Shown here in pieces: positions 26,587 through 35,819 of a DNA stretch of 64,000 nucleotides; the first letter of the stretch is position 1, and each line of letters starts with the position of its first letter. Source of the stretch: Prochlorococcus sp. AG-436-C14 (lineage in GTDB: Bacteria > Cyanobacteriota > Cyanobacteriia > PCC-6307 > Cyanobiaceae); contig QCPD01000003.1 in NCBI GenBank assembly GCA_003209755.1, positions 1 through 64,000 on the forward strand. Direction: 5' to 3'. The notes under the pieces are model-generated. The model made no database searches. It saw only the letters and a list, made by a program, of their open reading frames with translations, and was not told where the DNA came from. The position numbers and the translations under genes were made by a program.

Positions 26587-28254
26587 TTAGAGGGAAACTG
26601 GATCAACACCACTGACAACCGGAGCAACTGAGTTTAATTCAAGTTCAGGGTGATCTTCCTTTAACTGATTTAGATTCCATTCATTCTTAAACAGAAGTAC
26701 TGGTCTAAGCCAAGCGTCCTGAACCGTTTTACAATTAAAAATTCTTCCAACCTCCTCTAAAGCCGGCCATCCCCCTTTTACCCATCTGGCAACTTGATAA
26801 CCCATTGGTTCAAGCCTAGTTTCCACTCCATATTCACTAGCAAGTCGATGCTGTACTACCTCAAGTTGAAGCTGACCAACTGCGGCCAAAATTGGATCTC
26901 TTTTACTTTGGTCTTTATCGTAAAGAATTTGGACTGCTCCCTCCTCTCTTAATTCATTGACCCCTTTCCTAAAGTTTTTAAAAGCTGAAGGATTTGGATT
27001 TCTTAACCAACTAAATATCTCTGGGCTAAAACATGGAATACCCTCGAATTCAACTCGAGGTCCAATAAATAAGGTATCCCCAATCGAAAACATCCCTGGA
27101 TTATTCAAACCAATAACATCCCCAGGGTAAGCGTCATCAACAACGGCCCTATCTTGACCAAAAATCTTTTGGGGTCTTGAAAGTCTGATTTGTTTACCCG
27201 TCCTGGCGTGTTGAACTGTCATATCTTTTTTAAACCTCCCACTACATACACGCACGAAGGCAACTCTATCTCTATGTTTTGGATCCATATTTGCTTGTAA
27301 TTTAAATACAAATCCGCTAAAAGATTCTCTTGTAGGAAAGATTGGACCATCGAAGCTATTTCTAGCAACGGGTCCCTGAGATAGCTCAAGAAAATTATCT
27401 AAAAACGGCCTAACCCCGAAGTTGGTCATTGCAGATCCAAAAAACACAGGAGTTAATTCACCAGATAAGATTAATTCTTGATTTAATTCACAACCAGCTT
27501 CATCCAGGATCTCAATCTCTTCAAGTGCTTTTGTCAATAGTTCTTCTTCTACTAAATTTTTAAGTTCCGGATCATTAATTTTCAACCTTATTTCACTAGA
27601 TTGCTTCCCTCGTTCCGCTCTAGAAAATAAAACAACTTCTTTGGTTGCACGCTCGACAACACCTCTAAAGAGCTCACCACTTCCTATTGGCCAATTGACT
27701 GCAAAGGTCGATAATTCTAATTCAGACTCAATCTCATCTAATAATTCCAGTGGTTCTTGACCCGGCCTATCCATCTTATTGATGAACGTAAAAATTGGGA
27801 TTTGACGCATTCTGCAAACCTCAAAAAGCTTTCTTGTTTGAGGTTCAAGTCCTTTCGCAGCATCCTCAAGCATTACAGCATTATCAGCAGCAGCAAGTGT
27901 CCTATACGTATCTTCCGAAAAATCTTGGTGACCAGGGGTATCTAATAAATTAATGGTCTTATCTTTATAAGCAAATTGTAAAACAGTCGAGGTAATTGAT
28001 ATGCCTCTTTGTTTTTCAAGCTCCATCCAATCAGAAGTGACTTTTCTCTGTTCTCCTCTTGCTTTTACTGCTCCTGCTTGTTGAATAGCTCCGCCATAAA
28101 GTAAAAGTTTTTCCGTCAAAGTGGTTTTCCCTGCATCAGGATGGGAAATAATCGCAAAATTTCTTCTTTTACCAACCTCCTTACTTAAAGATATCGTTAA
28201 TTCTTCTTCTAAATTTGGATCTAAATTAGTCTTGTCTTTAGGAGTTGATTTCAT
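26587..28254 (-). CDS. prfC: peptide chain release factor 3
   Basis: RF3 is the GTPase that recycles RF1/RF2 from the ribosome. The 555-residue protein contains G1 [10 protein letters not shown], the switch region [11 protein letters not shown]3 DTPGHQDF and G4 NKMDRPG. Downstream are the beta-barrel domains with [19 protein letters not shown]. The C-terminal region ends in [18 protein letters not shown]. Length is slightly above typical because of an N-terminal polar extension of about 30 residues. It lies alone between the CPP1-like gene and a methyltransferase gene. Confidence 0.95.
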   Translation of the reverse strand: MKSTPKDKTNLDPNLEEELTISLSKEVGKRRNFAIISHPDAGKTTLTEKLLLYGGAIQQAGAVKARGEQRKVTSDWMELEKQRGISITSTVLQFAYKDKTINLLDTPGHQDFSEDTYRTLAAADNAVMLEDAAKGLEPQTRKLFEVCRMRQIPIFTFINKMDRPGQEPLELLDEIESELELSTFAVNWPIGSGELFRGVVERATKEVVLFSRAERGKQSSEIRLKINDPELKNLVEEELLTKALEEIEILDEAGCELNQELILSGELTPVFFGSAMTNFGVRPFLDNFLELSQGPVARNSFDGPIFPTRESFSGFVFKLQANMDPKHRDRVAFVRVCSGRFKKDMTVQHARTGKQIRLSRPQKIFGQDRAVVDDAYPGDVIGLNNPGMFSIGDTLFIGPRVEFEGIPCFSPEIFSWLRNPNPSAFKNFRKGVNELREEGAVQILYDKDQSKRDPILAAVGQLQLEVVQHRLASEYGVETRLEPMGYQVARWVKGGWPALEEVGRIFNCKTVQDAWLRPVLLFKNEWNLNQLKEDHPELELNSVAPVVSGVDPVSL

Positions 28255-28290
28255 TATTGTTTTTGGTTGTTCAATTGTTCAGGGAAAAGA

Positions 28291-28974
28291 TTAAATACAC
28301 CCAATAATCTCAAAATAAAGCTCATCAACTTGAAAAACCTCTAATTGAGATAACCTCGCATCAACTAATTGTTGAGATACTTCCTCAACTGTAAATGATG
28401 CCTTGAGAGATGCATAAAAATCGTTTTTTAGAATTTCTGGAGAATTTGAAAGATGTTTTTCTTTTAGCTCAAATGCTTTTTCCACAGAAGTAGGCCTTAT
28501 TAAATCACGATGAATATGAATACAATTTGTTTTACCAAGTTTTTTTAATGCACCCCAAAAACAAAAAGGATCATGAAAATGATGCAAGGCACTATTACTG
28601 ACTAGCACATCAGCTTTAAAAGGAAAATTTATCTCACCAGAGTTTATCGAATTAATATCAATCAATTCATAAGAGAGATTCTTCGTAAAATTGTCGGAAA
28701 GTTTCTTTTCTGCTTCATTTAGCATTTCCTTTGAGCCATCAATTCCTACAACATTTACAAATGGCCAATTCTTGGCAATTCTCTCTGCAATATTTCCTGG
28801 CCCACAAGCCATATCAAAAATCAAATCACTTTTATTAAGAGTTCTTCCTGCTTTTTTTAAATATTTTTCAAGCGATTGAACAACCATAGAATCACTCCTA
28901 GAAAAATCCGCATCCGTATAAGCCCTTACCTGCGAAGGGATTTGCATAAGTTCTGGTTCCGGTGTTCTTTTCAT
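28291..28974 (-). CDS. class I SAM-dependent methyltransferase
   Basis: A 227-residue protein whose SAM-binding motif FDMACGPGNIAERIA lies around residue 48. The acidic motif II is in VVGIDGSKEMLNEAEK and the post-motif is LVSNSALHHFHDPFCFW. This is the small-molecule methyltransferase pattern (UbiE/BioC-like superfamily); substrate cannot be deduced. It is just upstream of prfC on the same strand and divergent from nrdJ. Confidence 0.75.
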   Translation of the reverse strand: MKRTPEPELMQIPSQVRAYTDADFSRSDSMVVQSLEKYLKKAGRTLNKSDLIFDMACGPGNIAERIAKNWPFVNVVGIDGSKEMLNEAEKKLSDNFTKNLSYELIDINSINSGEINFPFKADVLVSNSALHHFHDPFCFWGALKKLGKTNCIHIHRDLIRPTSVEKAFELKEKHLSNSPEILKNDFYASLKASFTVEEVSQQLVDARLSQLEVFQVDELYFEIIGCI

Positions 28975-29035
28975 TACTAAAAGAAAAAATTTGTTTTTTC
29001 TTTGGACCCCTGTAGATGGTGTTAAAAAAACTTGC

Positions 29036-29055
29036 TAACGCTATGCATGGCGTTA
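29036..29055. promoter_or_regulatory. 6-bp inverted repeat in the nrdJ leader
   Basis: TAACGC (29036-29041) and GCGTTA (29050-29055) are perfect arms around an 8-nt loop, 32 bp before the nrdJ start. It could be a repressor site or a leader hairpin. It does not match an NrdR box that I recognise, and no B12 riboswitch fits in this 112-bp spacer. Confidence 0.35.
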
Positions 29056-29086
29056 CCGTAGTACTTACCAAAGGGATACAAAGATT

Positions 29087-31423
29087 TTGACAATTGCAAC
29101 AAGCCAGCCCGAAACCAATAATTCAGCATCGGGTAAAAAAAATGTTACAACTGATTTTCCAGTAACTGCCCCTGCGGCTAATCCTGTCTTTTACAGAACC
29201 TATAGTAGGAAACTTCCAGCAGGTCGTGAAAGCTGGGAACAAGTAAATACCAGAAACCTCGATGGTCTAAAGAAGCTTGGGGGATTAAACGAAGCAGAAA
29301 TAAATTTAATGCAAAGAATGCAACAGGAGAAAAAAGCTCTTCCCTCAGGTCGATGGCTTTGGATAGGAGGAACAGAATGGATTGAGAAAGAGAAGAATTT
29401 TTCTGGAGCCTACAATTGCACCTCAACAAATCTTGTTGATTGGCAAGCCTTCGGACTTATGATGGATTTAGCCATGATGGGTTGCGGAACGGGTGCAATA
29501 ATTGAACCTCACTTGATTGATCAACTACCAGAGGTTACAAATACAATTAATATTGAAAATGTTTCAGATATTGGATTAACCCCTTCTGAAGAAAGAAATG
29601 AAAAGACGACATTCTCTATTCAAGATAATAATGTTCTAATAAAAGTTGGAGATAGTAGACGTGGATGGGTTGATAGCTATCAAAAAATCCTTGAACTAAG
29701 CAGTGACAATAGTTTCCATTCTAAAGTTATTAATGTATCTATTGATTTAAAAGATGTAAGACCAGCGGGTGAATCGCTCAAAGGTTTCGGAGGTATGGCG
29801 AACCCTGTAAAACTCAAAGATTTATACCCTCGCGTATCAAATCTTTTAAACAAAGCAGTAGGAAGAAAACTAACTTCAATTGAATGTTGTCTACTCATCG
29901 ACGAAGCAGCTGTCACAATCGTCGCTGGTAATATCAGAAGAAGTGCAGGTATGCGCCAATTTTCTTCGCAAGATATAGAAGCAGCTGGTGCAAAAGAAAA
30001 TTTATGGAAGCAAGACTCTGATGGTAATTGGAGTATTGACCCAGAGAAGGATGCATTAAGGATGGCAAACCATACTCGTGTTTACCACACCAAACCTGAT
30101 TTAGAGGTTCTTGTCGATGCCGTTATTAAGCAATTTCATTCAGGTGAGGGAGCTATTCAATTTGCACCAGAAGCAATTGCTCGATCAAATGCTGACATAC
30201 TTTCAACAGTAGAACTAAGGAATGAATTTATAGATATCTATTGTGACCAGGGAAAAGAAGAAGCCTCTAAATGGATTCAATCAAATTATGGTCCCTTTGA
30301 TGAAAAAGAACTTTTTCACAGACTCAGTAGATATGGTCTTAACCCTTGCGGAGAAATTCTAGGTTCAGATTTTCACTGTAATCTTGCAGAAATCCATCTT
30401 AATCAAATTGATCCATTAGATATAAATCAGCAAGAAGATGCTTTTAAAGCAGCAGCTTTGTCAGTTGCCTGCCTCCTTAATCATCGATTCGAAGTAGAGC
30501 GATACAGAAAAAGTCGTGAATGGGATCCCATTGTTGGTGTCAGTTTCACAGGCCTTTTTGACTTTTTTGTTCATGCCTTTGGTACTCCCTGGTTAAGATG
30601 GTGGGAAGCCGGAAGACCTGAGACAAAAGAAGGAAAAAGTTTTAAACTCAAAGAAGCTACTTTTTTGAGTCAATGGAGAAAGATCGTCAACGATACAGTA
30701 TTTGATTATTGTGATAGACATAATATCCGCCGTCCAAGTCGTTGTACAACAGTTCAACCTGCGGGTACAAAAAGTCTTCTAACAGGGGCTTCACCAGGTT
30801 GGCATCCTCCAAAAGCTCAGCGTTTTATTAGAAGAATTACTTTTAGGAAAAACGATCCAGTTGCATTAGCTTGCATGGATTATGGATACACAATCGTTCC
30901 TTCTCAATCAGATAAAGATGAAAATGGAAAATTACTAGACAATCCATTTGATCCAAAATGTACTGAGTGGCTAGTTGAAATACCGACTGAAGTAAGTTGG
31001 GCGAACATACCTGGTGCGGATGAAATAGATATCAATAACTTCTCAGCTCTTGCACAATTTGATTTTTATATGCAAGTTCAAACAAACTACACAGACCACA
31101 ACACCTCCGCCACAATTGAATTTAGAGAAAATGAGATAGAGGATTTATCTAAAGCCCTTTATAACTCAATCAATGAAAATAAAGGTTACATTTCAGCTGC
31201 TTTGCTAGCCAGATTTGATGCAAATGCAACCTTCCCCAGACTTCCTTTTGAACCTATTGACGAAGAATGCTACACAAAACTGCAAGCAGAGGTAATAAAA
31301 AGACGAGACAATTGTGATTTCTTTGATGCTCTTAGTCGATATGATAAAGGGGAACTTACGGAAGCCGGGCCAGCAGGTTGCGATTCTGATAAATGCTTAC
31401 TTCCACTTGCCAAACCATCTTAA
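29087..31423 (+). CDS. nrdJ: B12-dependent class II ribonucleotide reductase NrdJ
   Basis: This is an adenosylcobalamin-dependent reductase making deoxynucleotides, of the monomeric ribonucleoside-triphosphate type. The 778-residue protein has C111 in AYNCTSTN, the thiyl-radical motif NPCGE at 419-423 with C421, and a C-terminal redox pair (C765/C770 in CDSDKC). The only standard start is TTG at 29087, about 11 nt after AAGGG; an ATT one codon earlier is also possible. It depends on corrin supply, relevant to the cobaltochelatase at 38.1 kb. Confidence 0.93.
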   Translation: MTIATSQPETNNSASGKKNVTTDFPVTAPAANPVFYRTYSRKLPAGRESWEQVNTRNLDGLKKLGGLNEAEINLMQRMQQEKKALPSGRWLWIGGTEWIEKEKNFSGAYNCTSTNLVDWQAFGLMMDLAMMGCGTGAIIEPHLIDQLPEVTNTINIENVSDIGLTPSEERNEKTTFSIQDNNVLIKVGDSRRGWVDSYQKILELSSDNSFHSKVINVSIDLKDVRPAGESLKGFGGMANPVKLKDLYPRVSNLLNKAVGRKLTSIECCLLIDEAAVTIVAGNIRRSAGMRQFSSQDIEAAGAKENLWKQDSDGNWSIDPEKDALRMANHTRVYHTKPDLEVLVDAVIKQFHSGEGAIQFAPEAIARSNADILSTVELRNEFIDIYCDQGKEEASKWIQSNYGPFDEKELFHRLSRYGLNPCGEILGSDFHCNLAEIHLNQIDPLDINQQEDAFKAAALSVACLLNHRFEVERYRKSREWDPIVGVSFTGLFDFFVHAFGTPWLRWWEAGRPETKEGKSFKLKEATFLSQWRKIVNDTVFDYCDRHNIRRPSRCTTVQPAGTKSLLTGASPGWHPPKAQRFIRRITFRKNDPVALACMDYGYTIVPSQSDKDENGKLLDNPFDPKCTEWLVEIPTEVSWANIPGADEIDINNFSALAQFDFYMQVQTNYTDHNTSATIEFRENEIEDLSKALYNSINENKGYISAALLARFDANATFPRLPFEPIDEECYTKLQAEVIKRRDNCDFFDALSRYDKGELTEAGPAGCDSDKCLLPLAKPS

Positions 31424-31579
31424 GATCAGTAATTGAATCTTGAATGGGTGTATTTCAACCAAAAAAAAATTTAATGAACTAGTAAAACAAGTTTACTTTT
31501 CAAAGAAGTTTTAAAGATAATTGTCCAAATGAGAAAAATTAGCTAACTATTAAATAGGTCTTGTGTTCCTTAAATTTAA

Positions 31580-31843
31580 ATGACTACGACAAATAAACCA
31601 TTAGATATAAGTCACACAAGTACTAATGATGCACTTATCGATCAACTAAGAGCTTGTAAAAATCCTGATGAAATTCTGAAATTCGAAAAATGGTTCAATT
31701 CCAATATTGAATCAGACAAACTTTATAAAAGAATTTGTGAACTACTAAAAAACAGGAGTATTTCTAGAGCCTTAGGATCAAAATGGCTCCTAACACTTAT
31801 TGAAGATAGAGAAAATACTATATCTAATCTTAAGGTTCAATAA
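31580..31843 (+). CDS. small hypothetical protein
   Basis: An 87-residue soluble, helical protein with the core DALIDQLRACKNPDEILKFEKW and a C-terminal SRALGSKWLLTLIEDREN. There is no signal, membrane segment or recognised family. It sits between nrdJ and a small membrane gene on the other strand, with a plausible ATG. Confidence 0.6.
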   Translation: MTTTNKPLDISHTSTNDALIDQLRACKNPDEILKFEKWFNSNIESDKLYKRICELLKNRSISRALGSKWLLTLIEDRENTISNLKVQ

Positions 31844-31882
31844 TTATTTTTTTGTCTCCCAATCCAAAATCAATTGTATTTT

Positions 31883-31900
31883 CCTTTCATTTTAGAAAGG
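31883..31900. terminator. possible hairpin terminator
   Basis: CCTTTC (31883-31888) and GAAAGG (31895-31900) form a 6-bp stem, extendable with one bulge. It sits between two convergent small genes and overlaps the 3' end of the 64-residue gene. A T tract lies on the upstream side only, so function is uncertain. Confidence 0.3.
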
Positions 31901-32086
31901 GAAAGGTCCTGTTGCCCCACTTGAAGCAGTAAAGCCGGAGAGAGCCCAAATCCCAAATGAAAAAAGTGCACATCCAATAAAAAACATCAAATGAGCTACA
32001 TAACGATATTTCTCTTTTTGACTAATACCTCCTTCCATAGGAAGGTCTCCTAGAAAACGAGATTGTGGGCTCTTGTTGCTTGCCAT
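31892..32086 (-). CDS. small single-TM protein, possibly thylakoid-associated
   Basis: The 64-residue protein has a polar N-terminus (SRFLGDLPMEGGISQKEKYRY), one hydrophobic segment (about 30-50, VAHLMFFIGCALFSFGIWAL) and a Gly/Phe/Pro end. The look resembles small photosynthetic-complex subunits, but I cannot match a named one. The ATG is clear, and the gene is isolated before the tRNA-Ser gene. Confidence 0.65.
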   Translation of the reverse strand: MASNKSPQSRFLGDLPMEGGISQKEKYRYVAHLMFFIGCALFSFGIWALSGFTASSGATGPFPF

Positions 32087-32289
32087 GAATGTTATTTACC
32101 AATGTCTAAAATTATTGCACAAATAACCTCATTGACATTTATGCATAGAGAGAATCTATAGGTTCTGAAATTTTTAAAGAGTCTAAAAAGGATCCTTTTT
32201 GAAACTGTGTTCAGAGGAAATAGGGATGAAATTGTTGTTTGAGCAATTTTTCTTTTTTTTTCAGAAGTTAATAAGGTAAAATTTTAAGT

Positions 32290-32376
32290 GGAGAGTTGGT
32301 CGAGTGGTTTATGGCTCTAGTCTTGAAAACTAGCATGGGGGCAACTCCATCGGGGGTTCGAATCCCCCACTCTCCG
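32290..32376 (+). tRNA. tRNA-Ser(UGA)
   Basis: An 87-nt tRNA of class II shape. The acceptor GGAGAGT (32290-32296) pairs with ACTCTCC (32369-32375), with discriminator G. The anticodon TGA lies in the loop CTTGAAA, a long variable arm is present, and the T-arm is GGGGGTTCGAATCCCCC. No 3' CCA is encoded. The long variable arm and UGA anticodon identify serine. Confidence 0.97.
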
Positions 32377-32585
32377 TTCCTTGTGGAGAGTTTGGAGGTA
32401 TTTAATTAAATACTTATCCCTACTATTTGATAAATAAGCCAAAATATTAGATAAATCAATCAAAGAATATTAAAAATGGTTTATTATTGTGTCTACTAAT
32501 ATAAGTAAATCATATATGTAATGCCTACAAGGATCCCAAAATTCTCATGATTCTTTTAGTTTTTCGTTAAGGTATTTCGAAAATA

Positions 32586-32685
32586 GGTTTTTTAGGTTTT
32601 TAAGATACTGAGCTTATATCAATCGAAACCCCTCGTAAATCTTTAAGATTAATAAGGTTGATTTTCTTAAAAACCTCAAAAAACC
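32586..32685. repeat. 19-20 nt inverted repeat
   Basis: GGTTTTTTAGGTTTTTAAG at 32586-32604 is almost the reverse complement of the 20-nt arm CTTAAAAACCTCAAAAAACC at 32666-32685, with one extra base. They enclose 61 nt. It lies in the 331-bp spacer between tRNA-Ser and a tiny ORF, and could be a structured RNA or a protein site. No family is recognised. Confidence 0.5.
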
Positions 32686-32707
32686 ATAACTTACATAATC
32701 AAATCAA

Positions 32708-32878
32708 ATGAAAGAAGAACGTTACTTAAAAGACAGAGAAGCAATTGTAAGAGCTGACATTTGGAAAGAGATTACCTCTTCATGTAAAGGGCTTAGAACT
32801 GATCTTGGGTATACAAATATCCAAATAGTTGAATTTCTAAAAGAAATAACAAAAACATTTGAAAGAGACCAACTCTGA
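32708..32878 (+). CDS. tiny soluble protein (56 aa)
   Basis: A 56-codon frame begins MKEERYLKDREAIVRADIWK and remains charged and helical to its end (FLKEITKTFERDQL). Composition is strongly protein-like, with mixed charges and one Cys. It ends just before the convergent GT-C gene. I do not recognise a family. Confidence 0.55.
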   Translation: MKEERYLKDREAIVRADIWKEITSSCKGLRTDLGYTNIQIVEFLKEITKTFERDQL

Positions 32879-32914
32879 ACTCTTCAGGTCAAGATTAAAT
32901 CTTGTCCTAAACTT

Positions 32915-35026
32915 CTATTTTTCTATTGGTTTTAAAGCTTCCTCAATACTTTTTATTGCATTCGGAACACTATTTGAAGCAGACTTCCAGCGCCAAAAGG
33001 CTCCACGGAAGAGTGCACTAATATCACCCAAACTTTTTAGTAAGTAATTTGGATTTCTCTTATGAGCTCTATCAGCTATTAAGGATGCCTTCCAAGGATT
33101 CCAAGAGGCTAAATTAACTATAGTCCTGTAAGCACTTGGCCAGGGATTATTCGGCAACAAAATTTCTAAATTTCTTAGATAAACATCTGCTTCAGAAGGT
33201 CTATTCAATAATATATTCAGAAGTGATAGGGACCATAAAGATTCAGTATTTTCAGGGTCTGATCTTATTTTAGATAACGCCTTATGGCTAACGATACTTT
33301 GATACTTTAAATGCCCATCAAGCATATGTTCTATTTCTATTTGATCAAAAATTAATTTAATGCCTAATGGACCTTGCTCCATTCCATTTGCTAGTCCATA
33401 AAATCTAGTATGAAATTCATTTTGATCAGGTGAAATTGAACTTCGCTTCCATAAAGAATAGCTTCCTGTTTTTTCTCTAGGAAATTCTCTAATTTTTATG
33501 AAAATAGAACTATCTCTAATCGCTCTATCTAGAGCTATTGAATTACTTGAAACTGAGCCTTGATCACCCTCAGCCAAAATAACCCAATTAGCATATTTAA
33601 GAACAGGTTCTATATGCAAAAGAGATTGGCCAAGTTGTCTACCTAGAATATTTCCGCCTTGCCTTCTCCCAAAATAACTTACATTATGCTGATTAATATC
33701 AGGAGTGCTTGGAACAACGATAACTGTTGCTTTTTCATCCAAAGTCTGATCTGATTTGACGGTCGATATAATATCTTTAACAGGATAATATTTACTTTGT
33801 ATATTTTCTAAAGTTTTAAACTTGTTAATAGAATTTGAGAATAAAAAGCTGATAGGAGGAATTAATAATAAACCATAATATTTGAATTTAAAATAAGTAT
33901 CTATCCAATCACTCCACTTTAAGAATCCAAGGGCTAACAATAAAATAATTAATGGGATAGTACATGCAATATATCTTTCATCCTTGTTAGGAATGAAAGT
34001 TGTGAAAGTCCAGCATGTGATTAAATTAAAATAGATCCAGGTCCATTTATAATTATTTTTATTAAAAATATCCACTAATTTTGCTGAAGCCCTAAAAGTT
34101 CTTATATAGGTTAGACAGGCAAATAATATTCCTGAAAAACCAGAAAAGAAAATGATACTTCCAAAATGATTATCTAAATAGGGGAAGTACCAGAAAATAC
34201 TTTTAAAACCCAAAATAGAGGGATCACCTTCAATCGCCGCAGATTCAAATACAGCTCTATAAGTACCACTTAATATCATTATCCAATTGTGATAAAACCA
34301 TGGTAAAATTGCTAAAAGATTGATAAAAAATAAGCAAAAGAATTGTAATCGAAAATTCTTATCTCTTTTAAAAGAAAGAATAAAAATAAATAATAAGGAA
34401 GGTATTATAACTAATAAAGAACTCTGCTTAATCAATAAAGAAAGAGAGCATGCAAAAGTTGCGATTATCAATTGAATCCATTTACCTCCAATTGATTTAT
34501 CACTCCACTTTCCTAGATGAAACAAATAAAATGTAATAGCGGAGATTAAAGGTAACTCCAATACATAATCAGTTCTTAGATGAAATAAGAAAGGTGAAAA
34601 TGCACTAATAAGAACACAAAAAAGCGAATATTTTTTTCCTCTCAAATAAAGCCCCCATGAAGCAATATTAAAGATTAAAAATCCATTCCAAAAACTTAAG
34701 GACCAGGCAGCTTTATGAGGGGCATCACCAGCGAAGGCAATTACGGCTCCATTGATTATTGAGGCCAAAGGAGGAATCTTTGGAGAATTATCTAGCAAAG
34801 AACGAAAGTCTGAAGCCCCGTCTCCATCAATAAAAGAAAGTGCTCGAGCATGGTCAAGGGCACTATTAAGATAATCAGCCTGATCCCATGAAGGAGTATT
34901 GCTATAAAAATTCCACCAAATCCGGTCAGCAAAGGTGGCTACAATCCATATAAATAAAACTAAAATCCAAAAAATATATTTAGAGTAATTAATATCTTTC
35001 TTAATAAGCATACTATTTACTAACAA
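32915..35026 (-). CDS. GT-C family glycosyltransferase-like membrane protein
   Basis: A 703-residue protein with about ten hydrophobic segments in its first 420 residues. A first-loop acidic motif (PSWDQADYLNSALDHARAL, near 40-58) is typical of GT39/ArnT-PMT lipid-linked sugar transferases. The last 280 residues are soluble and end in a helical repeat-like part (LNRPSEADVYLRNLEILLPNNPWP). It probably moves a sugar from a polyprenyl donor outside the membrane; acceptor unknown. Its start overlaps the stop of the pentapeptide gene by 7 bp (Met at 35011 is an alternative). Confidence 0.75.
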   Translation of the reverse strand: MLVNSMLIKKDINYSKYIFWILVLFIWIVATFADRIWWNFYSNTPSWDQADYLNSALDHARALSFIDGDGASDFRSLLDNSPKIPPLASIINGAVIAFAGDAPHKAAWSLSFWNGFLIFNIASWGLYLRGKKYSLFCVLISAFSPFLFHLRTDYVLELPLISAITFYLFHLGKWSDKSIGGKWIQLIIATFACSLSLLIKQSSLLVIIPSLLFIFILSFKRDKNFRLQFFCLFFINLLAILPWFYHNWIMILSGTYRAVFESAAIEGDPSILGFKSIFWYFPYLDNHFGSIIFFSGFSGILFACLTYIRTFRASAKLVDIFNKNNYKWTWIYFNLITCWTFTTFIPNKDERYIACTIPLIILLLALGFLKWSDWIDTYFKFKYYGLLLIPPISFLFSNSINKFKTLENIQSKYYPVKDIISTVKSDQTLDEKATVIVVPSTPDINQHNVSYFGRRQGGNILGRQLGQSLLHIEPVLKYANWVILAEGDQGSVSSNSIALDRAIRDSSIFIKIREFPREKTGSYSLWKRSSISPDQNEFHTRFYGLANGMEQGPLGIKLIFDQIEIEHMLDGHLKYQSIVSHKALSKIRSDPENTESLWSLSLLNILLNRPSEADVYLRNLEILLPNNPWPSAYRTIVNLASWNPWKASLIADRAHKRNPNYLLKSLGDISALFRGAFWRWKSASNSVPNAIKSIEEALKPIEK

Positions 35027-35490
35027 TCTAAAGTCTCAGTTGTTTTTTTATTAGTGACACTGTTTATTCCATCTGCGATAATACATAGCTTGTTTTTAAC
35101 ATCATTTGCTATTAATACATCAGTAAAATCAGCTCCTTCAATAATAACGTTTTCAAATTTAGCATTATAAGCAAATGCACCTTCTAATATGCTATTTGAA
35201 AGGTTGGCACCGTTAAGGATGGCAGCATCCATTGTTACATCTCTCATATTTGTATTACTTAAATTAGCGTTTTCAAGCTTTGCATCAAAAAAACTAGCTC
35301 CTTGAAGATCACTACCTGAGAAATCAGCATCTTGGAGATCACTTAAATAGAAAGTCGCACCTTTCAAATCGACGTTAGAGAAATCAGCGCCTATAAGGGT
35401 TTGCTTGCCATAGTCCAAGGCTGCATAAGCTGGCAGAGAAGAAAAGAAAAACAGAAGCGAGCTTACAAAAAGAAGAAGACTTTTAAACAT
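35020..35490 (-). CDS. secreted pentapeptide-repeat protein
   Basis: The 156-residue protein has a signal sequence (about 1-23, ending PAYAAL). About eighteen A(D/N)LxX repeats (about 34-125; units such as GADFS, GATFY, DADFS, GASFF, NANLS) follow, then a short C-terminal segment with two Cys (CIIADG and the final DC). The repeats build a right-handed quadrilateral helix. Thylakoid-lumen or periplasmic location is inferred. It overlaps the downstream GT-C gene, so the two are probably coupled. Confidence 0.85.
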   Translation of the reverse strand: MFKSLLLFVSSLLFFFSSLPAYAALDYGKQTLIGADFSNVDLKGATFYLSDLQDADFSGSDLQGASFFDAKLENANLSNTNMRDVTMDAAILNGANLSNSILEGAFAYNAKFENVIIEGADFTDVLIANDVKNKLCIIADGINSVTNKKTTETLDC

Positions 35491-35819
35491 AACTTTCTAA
35501 TAGCTACCAATGGTTATATTTTAATTCAAAAAGGGCCTAACAGTTAAATACTGAATTTTATATATTTTATAATAAGAAAACTATTCCTATCGTCTCTTCT
35601 AAATCATAAAAACAAATTATAAAATATAATTTGCAAGATAATTTATAAATAACCTTATAAAAAATATTGCATGCTCATGCTTTAATAGAAAAATTAAAAC
35701 TATATTAATCGATAAAATTTAATGGCACCAAAAAGCTAGGCCTATGATCTAATATATATTTTAAATATTAAAAAATAATTCTCTAAATCTACCAAATTTA
35801 AAATATAGAATTTTTTAAA
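35491..35819. other. 329-bp AT-rich divergent spacer
   Basis: The spacer separates the pentapeptide gene from the divergent GMC oxidoreductase gene and must hold both promoters. I see no ORF, tRNA or strong hairpin. Confidence 0.5.

Noticed and set aside
28975-29086. B12 riboswitch before nrdJ
   Set aside because: The 112-bp spacer is too short and shows no B12-box-like block.
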